Source: Fretibacter rubidus
GTDB taxonomy: Bacteria > Pseudomonadota > Alphaproteobacteria > Caulobacterales > Maricaulaceae
Assembly (NCBI RefSeq): GCF_041429785.1
Contig: NZ_CP163423.1
Coordinates: 2,294,001-2,358,000, forward strand
Length of the DNA: 64,000 nt
Direction: 5' to 3'
The notes beneath the pieces were generated by a model. That model was not told the origin of the DNA. It searched no databases and worked only from the letters and a program-made list of their open reading frames with translations. Made by a program: the position numbers and the translations under genes. Shown one piece after another: positions 1 to 8,508 of the stretch. Position 1 is the first letter of the stretch. Each line of letters opens with the position of its first letter.

Positions 1-118
1 CAAAGTAGCGCGCGATCATATTGAGGCCAAAAGCGGCGATAAAATCATGATAACAGCGGGTATCCCCTTTGGTGTGGCGGGCACGACCAATACGCTAAAA
101 ATTGATACGCTAGATTAG
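1..118 (+). CDS. pyk: Pyruvate kinase, C-terminal end (partial)
   Basis: Only the last 38 codons are in the window, read from base 2 to a TAG at 116-118. The peptide includes GDKIMITAGIPFGVAGTTNT, which matches the conserved last strand and loop of bacterial pyruvate kinases (pattern GD.i.v.aG.P.g..G.TN.l). Pyruvate kinase converts phosphoenolpyruvate and ADP to pyruvate and ATP, the last step of glycolysis. The protein ends a few residues after this motif, as the family normally does. The rest of the gene lies to the left, so length and the catalytic barrel cannot be judged. Confidence 0.85.
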   Translation, partial: KVARDHIEAKSGDKIMITAGIPFGVAGTTNTLKIDTLD

Positions 119-197
119 TCATTTATTGAAACGGCGTTAACCCTGGCACTAATCTGTTGTGTCAGCGCGCTCCAGACTCGTCCAAGATTCCTCCTCG

Positions 198-212
198 TTA
201 AGCCCCAATTAA
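198..212. promoter_or_regulatory. CtrA-type binding site upstream of the RTX protease
   Basis: TTAA-GCCCCAA-TTAA is an exact TTAA-N7-TTAA match, the consensus of the alphaproteobacterial cell-cycle regulator CtrA. It lies 48 bp before the protease start codon, and a further TTAA follows at 217-220. An exact 8-base match is expected about once per 64 kb by chance, so position in the promoter region is the main support. Confidence 0.45.
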
Positions 213-259
213 TATGTTAAGCTTAGCGCGAAGGGTCTGTTGCGATTAGGGATGATGAC

Positions 260-3200
260 ATGCGCCAGTTTTTTGACAATGCAAATTTTGACACGGACAT
301 CGCGACCAATGTCTCGGTCTTAGATGATTTCTTAGTCTATCATACGGATAGCTGCGCCTGTTGTGATTGTGACCAGTCGCCCGACTCGGATGGGGGTTTC
401 ATCATGCCCGTCGACATCGAAGAAGCCCATAACGGGCTTGATAAGCCCAGTTTTGACTACGACGAAGCCGCTGTCCAAATTGGACGTGCGAATTTCAAAT
501 GGGACGACTTAGTCGGCGACCGCGAAATCGGCACCGCTGGCATTATTGAATGGTCATTCCGCAGCTTCTTTGCCGAAGATACAGCTGAAAATCCGCAAGA
601 TTATGGCCGTGTCGACCCCGATATGATGAACTTCGTTTTTCGCGCTATTAATTATTTTGAAAATGTCGCAGATGTGTCCTTTGTACGCCTTGGCACAGGC
701 ACAAGCGGCGAAGCGGCGTTCTCTGATGACGCTGATCTGCAAATCCAATCATTCCTGAATTACGGTGGCGGTTGGGCCAGCACGGGACGCACACGCACAA
801 GCAACGAAACTATTTGGACCGCGACAAACTCAACGGTGACCATTGGCGAGACCGCGGGTTATGTTGATGATGACGATTACGGCATGTCTGTCACAATCCA
901 CGAGATTGGTCACGCGCTCGGCCTCTCCCACCCTGGCGATTATAACGGCTCTGGATCAAACTACGTCGATGACGCTGAGTACTTTGAGGATAGCCGCCAA
1001 TATAGCGTCATGAGCTATTGGAGCGCGTCTAATACAGGTGCCGATCACGCGGAATGGGTGTGGCAAGACGGTCAGTGGAATTATGTCGGCGGCTATGCGA
1101 CGAATTTCTTGCTGCATGATATTGCGGCTTTGCACCGTCTTTACGGTGAAAACACAACGGCCTATTCGGGTGATACGGTTTACGGCTTTAATTCCAATAC
1201 CGGTGATAGCGGATGGACGCTGTCTGATAATCTGGACAGCATCATTGCTGCCGTTTGGGATACAGGTGGGATTGATACGTTGGATGTATCCGGCTTTGAT
1301 GTTGAATCTGACATTGACCTACGCGAAGAGGCGTTTTCCAGCTTTGGTTACCTGACTTATAATTTTTCTATCGCGCGCGGTGTTGTCATTGAAAACGCCA
1401 TTGGCGGCGGCGGTGAAGATACGATTTTAGGCAATGATGCGAATAATGAATTAACGGGTAACGCTGGCGATGACTCACTTATGGGCGGTGCGGGTAATGA
1501 CACGCTAATTGGCGGCACGGGTAATGATGCCATGGACGGCGGTGACGGCGATGATATAATCTATGCCGACGCAGAAGATGACTTTAGCCAGATATTTGGC
1601 GGCGACGGCGTTGATATGCTCTACCTCGTGACAGAGGACGCCAGCGGTCTTGATATTGTCGGACAAGGGTTTGAGAACGCCGAGGTTACAAACTCAGCTG
1701 GCGATATTTTGATGGCTGTTGCCACCGTCGGCCAGACATTGACTCAAACGGAATTTGATATTGCAGGCACACAAAGCTGGGCCTCGAAAAGCGTATCTTA
1801 TGTCGGAGACGAAATTAGCGAACGTGAAACCGCGAATGATAATGGTGTTGTTGTGTCCACAACAAATGACCTTGATGACGCCTTTGACTGGGCCACGCGC
1901 ACGGTCACTGTCGATACAGATGACACGCAAAACTATCAAACACAGACGGCTTACCAAAACGAAGCGGGGCAGTTTACGCAGCGCGTTTCATTGTTTGATG
2001 ACGGCCGTCTGGTCACAAATAACTATGACCTTGGCGGGCTCGAAACATGGGATGAACGAATTACCGTGCAAGACACGACGAGTGTTCAAAGTTGGACAAG
2101 CATTACAGTCGAAAAAATAAACGGGCAGACCTCTTTGATCTCTTTTGACTATGATGTGGGGCTCACCCGCACAACCCGTTATGACGTTACAAATAGTGAG
2201 GCGTGGGAGACTGAGCTCATACTCATTGATGATGATAATACTGAGACTTGGACAGAGTTCACCACACGTAAACTTGGCAACATGGTTATGGAACGCGAAT
2301 ATACCTACGATAATGGCAATGTCCTGACCCTGACCTATGACGTTTTAAATGAATATGATTGGGCGACACGCTCTGTAACTCAAGACAATGGTAATCTGTT
2401 CGGTTACCAGACATACACCCAATATCAGAACTCAGCAGGTCAATTCATACAGCGTGAAACATTGTTTGATGACGGCCGTCTTGTCACCAACAACTATGAC
2501 GTTGACGGTTTAGAGACGTGGGATGAACGGATTACAGTTCAGGACACGACGAGCGTTCAAAGTTGGACAAGCATTACAGTCGAAAAAATTAACGGGCAGA
2601 CGTCTTTGATTTCGTTTGATTATGATGTGGGGCTCACCCGTACAACCCGGTATGACGTTACAAATAGCGAGGCGTGGGATACTGAGCTCACACTCATTGA
2701 CGATGATAATACTGAAACTTGGACAGAATATGCGACACGTAAACTTGGCAACATGGTTATGGAACGCGAATATACTTACGATGATAGTAATGTCCTAACC
2801 CTGACCTATGACGTTTTAAATGAATACGATTGGGCCATACGCTCTGTAACCCAAGACAATGGTAATCTGCTTGGTTACCAGACCTATACGCAATATCAGA
2901 ACTCCGCAGGTCAGTTTACACAACGTGAAACACTGTTTGATGACGGCCGTTTGGTCACCACAAGCTATGACGTTGACGGCAATGAGGACTGGGATACGCG
3001 TACAGTTGTTGAAGACACAGCGGATATACTCGGTTGGTTCACAGTTACCACTGATAAAATCGGCAACGCCGTCAGCGAGCGAGTTTATGTCTTTGATGAT
3101 GGTGTTGAACGGACCACGACATATGATTTGGACAATAACGAGGGTTGGTCGAATTACACCCTTTCGCTTGACCTTAACAATGCCTTTGATTGGGCGGAAA

Positions 3201-3430
3201 TCGAGGTCTACCGCAGTGATAACGGCAACCAAATTGAGACCTCAACGACGCTCTTTGATGACGGCCTGCGCGAAACTTACATCTATGACCTTGAAGATTT
3301 TGAAAGTTGGGCCTACGCGCGCCAGCTTGATGATACAGGCGATACTGAAGACTGGCTGACTATCTTTGAATATTATGACGAAACAGGCGCGCTTATCGAT
3401 AGCTTCACTGTTTACGATGACGCCGTATAA
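260..3430 (+). CDS. Secreted serralysin-like metalloprotease with RTX repeats and a long repeat tail
   Basis: 1056-residue predicted extracellular zinc protease (peptidase M10 / serralysin type). The zinc site HEIGHALGLSH starts near residue 214 (His214, His218, His224), with a Met-turn MSYW near residue 251. Glycine/aspartate nonapeptides of the RTX type (GGAGNDTLIGGTGNDAMDGG) at about 384-435 should bind calcium and indicate type I secretion. There is no Sec signal peptide; the N terminus is acidic and has an odd CACCDC cluster. Unlike classic serralysins (about 480 residues, RTX next to the C terminus), some 560 residues follow the RTX block. They form about ten units of roughly 52 residues with the pattern YD(V/L)....W ... 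W ... DDG. The tail ends in FTVYDDAV, plausible for a type I signal. A tolC gene is in the window, but no ABC/MFP partners are. Confidence 0.9.
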   Translation: MRQFFDNANFDTDIATNVSVLDDFLVYHTDSCACCDCDQSPDSDGGFIMPVDIEEAHNGLDKPSFDYDEAAVQIGRANFKWDDLVGDREIGTAGIIEWSFRSFFAEDTAENPQDYGRVDPDMMNFVFRAINYFENVADVSFVRLGTGTSGEAAFSDDADLQIQSFLNYGGGWASTGRTRTSNETIWTATNSTVTIGETAGYVDDDDYGMSVTIHEIGHALGLSHPGDYNGSGSNYVDDAEYFEDSRQYSVMSYWSASNTGADHAEWVWQDGQWNYVGGYATNFLLHDIAALHRLYGENTTAYSGDTVYGFNSNTGDSGWTLSDNLDSIIAAVWDTGGIDTLDVSGFDVESDIDLREEAFSSFGYLTYNFSIARGVVIENAIGGGGEDTILGNDANNELTGNAGDDSLMGGAGNDTLIGGTGNDAMDGGDGDDIIYADAEDDFSQIFGGDGVDMLYLVTEDASGLDIVGQGFENAEVTNSAGDILMAVATVGQTLTQTEFDIAGTQSWASKSVSYVGDEISERETANDNGVVVSTTNDLDDAFDWATRTVTVDTDDTQNYQTQTAYQNEAGQFTQRVSLFDDGRLVTNNYDLGGLETWDERITVQDTTSVQSWTSITVEKINGQTSLISFDYDVGLTRTTRYDVTNSEAWETELILIDDDNTETWTEFTTRKLGNMVMEREYTYDNGNVLTLTYDVLNEYDWATRSVTQDNGNLFGYQTYTQYQNSAGQFIQRETLFDDGRLVTNNYDVDGLETWDERITVQDTTSVQSWTSITVEKINGQTSLISFDYDVGLTRTTRYDVTNSEAWDTELTLIDDDNTETWTEYATRKLGNMVMEREYTYDDSNVLTLTYDVLNEYDWAIRSVTQDNGNLLGYQTYTQYQNSAGQFTQRETLFDDGRLVTTSYDVDGNEDWDTRTVVEDTADILGWFTVTTDKIGNAVSERVYVFDDGVERTTTYDLDNNEGWSNYTLSLDLNNAFDWAEIEVYRSDNGNQIETSTTLFDDGLRETYIYDLEDFESWAYARQLDDTGDTEDWLTIFEYYDETGALIDSFTVYDDAV
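1991..2932 (+). repeat. 471-bp direct tandem repeat inside the protease gene
   Basis: Two adjacent copies, 1991-2461 and 2462-2932, begin at the same codon pattern (ttg ttt gat gac ggc cgt) and are nearly identical over long stretches. A third, diverged start follows at 2933. The period is exactly 157 codons and comprises three diverged subunits of about 52 residues, so a trimer of subunits was duplicated as a block. The high DNA identity suggests a recent duplication or gene conversion. Confidence 0.9.
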
Positions 3431-3460
3431 GCCATTAAATTAATAAATCCAATTGAAAAA

Positions 3461-3479
3461 GAGCCAGCTAAACTGGCTC
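3461..3479. terminator. Bidirectional terminator between protease and antiporter genes
   Basis: Perfect 7-bp stem GAGCCAG / CTGGCTC with a 5-nt loop, preceded by AAAAA and followed by TCTTCTTG. It can terminate the protease transcript and, on the other strand (with a run of T), the antiporter transcript. The stem overlaps the last codons and stop of the antiporter gene. Confidence 0.75.
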
Positions 3480-4826
3480 TTCTTGTGTTGTGACAACCTT
3501 TTTCACGACGCGCTCCACAGTTAACCCCTGCACAATAATCGAGAACACAACTACGCCGTATGTCGCGGCCAATATCAACGGTTTGTACTCATTATCAGGC
3601 AGTGAAAGCGCCAAAGCCACGGAAATGCCGCCGCGTAGCCCCGCCCATGTCAGAACGGGAATCGCGCCTTTTGTGGGATTTGTAAATGTACTTAAAATTT
3701 TCATGGGCACAGAGACAGCGGCAAACCGCGCTATAAGCACAAGCGGAATACACAGTACCATAATCATACCAAATTTAGTTGTGATACCCAGCACAAGAAT
3801 TTCAAGACCGATAAGCAAGAACAAGACAGAGTTCAAAATCTCGTCAATCATTTCCCAAAAGCCGAACAGATAGCCCCGCGTCCGTTCGCTCATGGATTCG
3901 CGCGCACCTTTATTGCCGACCAAAAGGCCCGTAATCACCACAGCAATAGGGCCGGATAAATGCAGTCGCTGTGCCAAAGCATATGTGCCAGCAACGATAC
4001 CCAGCGTGATAAGGATTTCAATGGCATGTTCATCAAGACGCCCCATCATGCGATAAGCAATCCAGCCAGTGACCGCACCAAGCAAGGCACCACCACCCGC
4101 CTCTACGAAAAATAGTTGGGCGATAGACCCTACCGTTATCTGGCCGTGCCCTCCCCCGTGGACCCCTGCCCCGTGGGCTGCGTCACTGGCAGCTTGCCCC
4201 GCCATTTGAGCCCCTGTCAGCGCGACATCGCCGTGTCCTGTTGTGCCAACTGCGACTGCCACTAAAATAGAGAAAACAACGACCCCAACACCATCATTAA
4301 ACAAGCTCTCGCCCGCGATTTTGGCCTCTAGGCTTTTGGGCATTTTGACAGTTTTCAAAATTGACAATACGGCGACAGGGTCTGTCGGGCTAATCAACGA
4401 CCCAAAGACGAGCGCCCATATATAGGGAATATCGGCACCAAGGCCTTTGGCGAGGAAGAAAAATCCAGTTCCGACAATAAAAGTCGACAACAAAACACCA
4501 AAAGTCGCCATGGAACCAATGGCCCATTTCTGCGAGCGCAGGACATTAAAATCTACGTGAAGAGCACCTGCAAATAATAAAAATGCCAACATGCCGTTCA
4601 TAACGGTAGCATTAAAATCAATCTGCCCAATCGCGTTTTGAATAGTCTGCGTCAGACCTAATGTGGGAAACACAAGCTGTAACCCCATTAAGACAAATGA
4701 CGAAACCAAAGCCATGACCAGCAAGCCAATCGTGTGTGGTAGTTTTATAAAGACGTGATTAAGCCACGCAAAAAAACCCGAAGCGACTAGCAATAAAGCT
4801 GCGATTTCAAACAATGATAACATCAT
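3468..4826 (-). CDS. Na+/H+ antiporter, CPA1 (NhaP/NHE) family
   Basis: 452 residues, almost entirely hydrophobic helices, as expected for an inner-membrane monovalent cation:proton antiporter. Family motifs are present: SPTDPVAVLSILK and GESLFNDGVGVVVFS (the TDPVA and FND signatures with the ion-binding aspartate), and a late GLRGGISVALAL segment. It exports Na+ (or K+) in exchange for protons to control pH and sodium. Odd point: the loop after the FNDG helix carries a histidine/glycine-rich stretch (HGAGVHGGGHG) at roughly residues 215-230, which could sense pH or bind metal. There is no long cytoplasmic C-terminal domain. The start ATG is preceded by GGGGG at 4-5 nt. It stands alone between terminators. 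Confidence 0.9.
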   Translation of the reverse strand: MMLSLFEIAALLLVASGFFAWLNHVFIKLPHTIGLLVMALVSSFVLMGLQLVFPTLGLTQTIQNAIGQIDFNATVMNGMLAFLLFAGALHVDFNVLRSQKWAIGSMATFGVLLSTFIVGTGFFFLAKGLGADIPYIWALVFGSLISPTDPVAVLSILKTVKMPKSLEAKIAGESLFNDGVGVVVFSILVAVAVGTTGHGDVALTGAQMAGQAASDAAHGAGVHGGGHGQITVGSIAQLFFVEAGGGALLGAVTGWIAYRMMGRLDEHAIEILITLGIVAGTYALAQRLHLSGPIAVVITGLLVGNKGARESMSERTRGYLFGFWEMIDEILNSVLFLLIGLEILVLGITTKFGMIMVLCIPLVLIARFAAVSVPMKILSTFTNPTKGAIPVLTWAGLRGGISVALALSLPDNEYKPLILAATYGVVVFSIIVQGLTVERVVKKVVTTQEEPV

Positions 4827-4916
4827 ATATCCCCCTGCCCTTGGTTAACCGAGACAGGGAGGAATGCAAAGGGTATTATAAAATTCACTGCAGGAATTCT
4901 CCGCCAAATACAGGAA

Positions 4917-5438
4917 TTATTCGGGGCTAGCAGGACCTGTAAAGACGGCGGGGCGAATGCTATCTGCTACACTTCGGGCGTTGTAAGTGTCCTCACCTCC
5001 ACTGCGCAGCAAACGCACTTCAATGGAATTAGTGACCTTATCACCTTGAAGGGCGCGCGCTATATCGTTGACACCGATGCCAACATTTACATTTGTTCCA
5101 CCGCGACGACCATAATATCCGCGACCACTACCCAGTCCGATACCAACAGAGGTTCGTACCGGAGATCCCCCTCGATTATTGTCTGATAAAGTGCCGCCGA
5201 TAATCCGAAAGTGACTATAGCCTTCAGCAAGTGCAATTTCAGAGGCGCGCAGCAAAGCATAATCTTGGGCTTCTTCAATATTGCGGCCCGTATAACGGAT
5301 GCGAAAACGGTCTTGTTCAATTTGCGTATTATTAAATCCCAAACCATTGGAGGATGTCGCTGGACCGTAAGCAGACGGCCCCGTTGGGCAGGCGCTAAGC
5401 CCTAAAATAGCTAGGCTTGAAATAAAAATATGACGCAT
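4917..5438 (-). CDS. CC0125/CC1285-type lipoprotein
   Basis: 173 residues. The N terminus MRHIFISSLAILGLSAC is a clear lipoprotein signal with the lipobox LSAC, so the mature protein should be lipid-anchored at Cys17. I chose the ATG at 5438 because GGAGG lies 6 nt upstream and the signal peptide starts there; a longer in-frame reading to 5549 has no signal-like start. The segment DRFRIRYTGRNIEEAQDYAL followed by LRASEIALAEGYSHF is the pattern of a family of short alphaproteobacterial lipoproteins known from Caulobacter. Glycine/arginine-rich stretches follow (GLGSGRGYYGRRGG). Function is unknown. Confidence 0.75.
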   Translation of the reverse strand: MRHIFISSLAILGLSACPTGPSAYGPATSSNGLGFNNTQIEQDRFRIRYTGRNIEEAQDYALLRASEIALAEGYSHFRIIGGTLSDNNRGGSPVRTSVGIGLGSGRGYYGRRGGTNVNVGIGVNDIARALQGDKVTNSIEVRLLRSGGEDTYNARSVADSIRPAVFTGPASPE

Positions 5439-5609
5439 ATGACCTCCAATTTTATGTACAATAGCAAAAATCGGCTGAGCGGAACATGAATAATAACAGC
5501 GGGATATGCCGTAATCACAGTCATCGTAATACGATCTTATCGCCCTCAACGCCGCTTGAATGACGTTGGTTTTTTACGTATAGAACGCTCACGGTGCTGA
5601 TTGGATGAT

Positions 5610-6002
5610 ATGATTAAAAACGATGACATTTTAACGCCACTCGCAATCGCGGTCGTAATCGACCGCGTTGTAAAGGCACCCGAGCTTTCGGAATTTGTCA
5701 AACAGGCACAGGCCTTGCAAAATTTGTTTGACCTGCCTGTTTTGTCTGAGACGGATTTGAAAGCTTGGTTTACTAAACACGCGCCGGGCTTACGCGAAAA
5801 GCTAGACAGCAAACGCCGAAATACTTTGGTTTTACGGGTGCTGACACAGTTTTCAGAAGACGTTTATGTTGAAAACCTCTATGACGCGATCGTTCAAATA
5901 TCGATAAGTGACCAAGAATACCGCCGTGAGGAGTCAGATTTCGTTAAATCTGCCGCAACATTATGGGGATATGACCGCCCGCCCATAAAAATTATAGATT
6001 AG
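5610..6002 (+). CDS. TerB-like small helical protein (first of a pair)
   Basis: 130 residues, soluble, mostly helical. It resembles TerB-type (tellurite resistance B-like) domains: an acidic start (DDILTPLAIAVVIDRVVKAP) and a later helix pair with DQEYRREESDFVKSAATLWG, the typical 'D.....E..f...a...g' finish of the fold. TerB domains bind metal or act as scaffolds; the role here is unknown. An upstream TTG at 5601 is an alternative start; neither start has a strong ribosome site. The next gene begins 6 bp after the stop and encodes a similar fold, so the two are probably co-transcribed and may form a heteromer. Confidence 0.5.
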   Translation: MIKNDDILTPLAIAVVIDRVVKAPELSEFVKQAQALQNLFDLPVLSETDLKAWFTKHAPGLREKLDSKRRNTLVLRVLTQFSEDVYVENLYDAIVQISISDQEYRREESDFVKSAATLWGYDRPPIKIID

Positions 6003-6008
6003 GCCAAT

Positions 6009-6455
6009 ATGCAAAACGCACCCAACATCACTCCCATATCGCCAAAGGTCACAGACCTGTTTAAAACGGTATTGGATATTTTGGTGATTGCCGTTCTGTC
6101 TGATGATCGCACGCGTGACCGCGAACGCATTGAATTCATTCACTGCGCGCAAGTTCATAATCGCGCGCTTCATCCTGATATAATTTTGACGCCCGTTCAA
6201 ATTCGTCATTTATTTGATGAAAGAGTTCGCGTGCTATCGGCGCAAATAAACGCTGATGGTCTGCGCTCTGTTCAAGAACATTATCTATCGATGATTATTG
6301 ACCGAGGTGTCCAACGCAGCGTTTTGGCGTCTATATTCGCCATTGCGATTTGTGATTATGAACTCCATGACGAAGAACGCGGCATGATTAAATCCGCGCT
6401 AAAAGTATGGAATTCGCACTTACCCGACCCAGCAGAAATTGACCCGGTTAGTTAA
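6009..6455 (+). CDS. TerB-like small helical protein (second of a pair)
   Basis: 148 residues, soluble and helical, starting 6 bp after its neighbour. It has the same general layout: a first helix with a DDRTRDRERIEF acidic/basic run and a closing helix IAICDYELHDEERGMIKSAL. That last segment matches the acidic D-E-E helix of TerB-like folds. Overall identity to the upstream protein is low, so any common origin is old. The intergenic hairpin at 6479-6500 ends the unit. Function unknown. Confidence 0.5.
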   Translation: MQNAPNITPISPKVTDLFKTVLDILVIAVLSDDRTRDRERIEFIHCAQVHNRALHPDIILTPVQIRHLFDERVRVLSAQINADGLRSVQEHYLSMIIDRGVQRSVLASIFAIAICDYELHDEERGMIKSALKVWNSHLPDPAEIDPVS

Positions 6456-6478
6456 TCTAAATTACAGTCGCGCATAGA

Positions 6479-6500
6479 AAAGGGGGCTTTCGCCCCCTTT
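6479..6500. terminator. Bidirectional terminator between TerB-like pair and typA
   Basis: AAAGGGGGC / GCCCCCTTT forms a perfect 9-bp stem around a TTTC loop. It sits between the convergent ends of the plus-strand TerB-like genes and typA on the minus strand. Confidence 0.85.
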
Positions 6501-6534
6501 AATTTTGCCCTTCAAAGCGAAATCGAATTGAAGG

Positions 6535-8388
6535 TTAGCCGTCCATGGCTTCCATGCGGCGCATTTCTTTTTTACGTTCATGCTCTAGCAGGTAACGCTT
6601 GCGAATACGGATTGATTCAGGCGTCACTTCGACCAGTTCATCATCATTGATAAATTCCAGCGCATATTCCAATGTCACTTGAATGGGTGTGGTCAGTGTC
6701 ACCGCTTCGTCCGTGCCTGATGCGCGAACGTTGGTCAGTTGCTTACCTTTTAGGACGTTCACAACAAGGTCATTTTCGCGCGCATTAATCGCAACGACCA
6801 TACCCTCATAAACTTCTTCGGCGTGACCAATGAACATTTGCGAGCGCTCTTGGAGGTTAAACAACGCAAAGGCAGCTGCCTTGCCCATACCATTTGAAAT
6901 CAGCACACCTTTTTGACGGCGGCCAATACCCGCTTTGGTGCGCGGCTTATAAGCATCGAAATTGTGATACAAAAGGCCAGAGCCAGACGTCGATGTCAGA
7001 AATTCAGAGCGGAAACCAATCAGGCCGCGTGTCGGGATTTCATAGTCAAGACGCACACGTCCCTGCCCGTCCGGCACCATATTTTTCAGATTACCCTTAC
7101 GCTCACCCAGCTTTTCCATGACTTTGCCTTGGTGGTCTTCTTCAACATCAACTGTCAAAGTCTCCCACGGCTCACACAGCACACCGTCGATTTCTTTGTT
7201 AATCACCTGTGGGCGTGAAATCGCAAGCTCATAGCCTTCCCGGCGCATGTTCTCGATCAGGATGGACAAATGTAATTCACCCCGACCTGAGACACGGAAT
7301 TTATCAGCGTCATCAAGCTGCTCAACCCGCAAAGCCACATTGTGGATAAGCTCTTTATCCAAGCGGTCTTTGATGTTGCGAGAGGTGACATATTTACCTT
7401 CGCGGCCCGCAAAGGGGCTATCGTTAACTTGGAATGTCATACTAATCGTCGGTTCGTCCACGGACAAAGCGGGCAGTAAATCAACATGCTCCGGATCACA
7501 AATCATGTCAGAGATGCCCAGCTTGTCGATACCCGTAAAGCAGCAGATATCACCCGCGCCAACTTCGTCCATTTCAACACGCTCTAGACCCATAAAGCCG
7601 AACGGCTGTAACACGCGGGCTTTGCGTTGATTGCCTTCCATATCGGCAACAACAACATTCATATTTTTCTTAAGCTTGCCCCGCACAACGCGGCCAATGC
7701 CAATAACGCCTGTATAGCTATTGTAATCCAGGGCGGAGACTTGCATTTGCAAAGGCGCGTCCGGATCAACATCGGGCACAGGGGCGTGCTCTACAATCGC
7801 TTTAAACAATGGTGTCATATCGGCACCAACATCACCACTGCTATCTGATGCCCAACCATTAAGCGCAGAGGCAAAGACAACGGGGAAATCAAGCTGCTCA
7901 TCAGTTGCACCAAGGCGCACAAACAAGTCAAATGTCTGGTCAACGGCCCAATCAGGACGGGCGCCCGTTCGGTCAACTTTGTTGACAACGACAATAGGCT
8001 TTAGGCCTTGAGCCAGCGCTTTTTTCGTCACAAATGTCGTTTGCGGCATTGGCCCTTCGGCGGCATCGATCAACAAGACGACCGAATCAACCATAGACAA
8101 AACGCGCTCAACCTCGCCGCCAAAATCCGCGTGACCCGGTGTATCGACGATATTAATGCGCCAATTTTCACCACCAGGCTCTTGCCAGCGAATGGCCGTG
8201 TTTTTCGCAAGGATTGTAATACCACGTTCTTTTTCAATATCATTGCTATCCATGACCCGTTCCGCCGCGCCAGAGCGTTCACCCAGCGTACCAGATTGAT
8301 GCAAAAGCTTATCGACCAAGGTCGTTTTGCCGTGGTCAACGTGGGCCACAATCGCCACATTACGAAGGGTTTGGATAGAATCAGTCAT
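6535..8388 (-). CDS. typA: Ribosome-associated GTPase TypA/BipA
   Basis: 617 residues, the usual length. The N terminus has the translational-GTPase P-loop [15 protein letters not shown], the switch region [25 protein letters not shown] and the NKVD guanine-specificity motif. EF-G-like domains and the TypA-specific C-terminal domain follow ([19 protein letters not shown] at the end). TypA binds the ribosome near the EF-G site and helps 50S assembly and growth under stress, especially cold. It is a single gene here, ended by the shared hairpin at 6479-6500. Confidence 0.98.
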   Translation of the reverse strand: MTDSIQTLRNVAIVAHVDHGKTTLVDKLLHQSGTLGERSGAAERVMDSNDIEKERGITILAKNTAIRWQEPGGENWRINIVDTPGHADFGGEVERVLSMVDSVVLLIDAAEGPMPQTTFVTKKALAQGLKPIVVVNKVDRTGARPDWAVDQTFDLFVRLGATDEQLDFPVVFASALNGWASDSSGDVGADMTPLFKAIVEHAPVPDVDPDAPLQMQVSALDYNSYTGVIGIGRVVRGKLKKNMNVVVADMEGNQRKARVLQPFGFMGLERVEMDEVGAGDICCFTGIDKLGISDMICDPEHVDLLPALSVDEPTISMTFQVNDSPFAGREGKYVTSRNIKDRLDKELIHNVALRVEQLDDADKFRVSGRGELHLSILIENMRREGYELAISRPQVINKEIDGVLCEPWETLTVDVEEDHQGKVMEKLGERKGNLKNMVPDGQGRVRLDYEIPTRGLIGFRSEFLTSTSGSGLLYHNFDAYKPRTKAGIGRRQKGVLISNGMGKAAAFALFNLQERSQMFIGHAEEVYEGMVVAINARENDLVVNVLKGKQLTNVRASGTDEAVTLTTPIQVTLEYALEFINDDELVEVTPESIRIRKRYLLEHERKKEMRRMEAMDG

Positions 8389-8508
8389 AACAATCTCGGA
8401 TATATAAAAGACGCCATCAAAGCGCCGTCGTTTCGCGCCCGCTTTAGAGGTTTAAGCCCAAAAGTCCAGCGCTAAAGCCAGTCGGACGGCAGGGGTTAGG
8501 TTAGGGTT

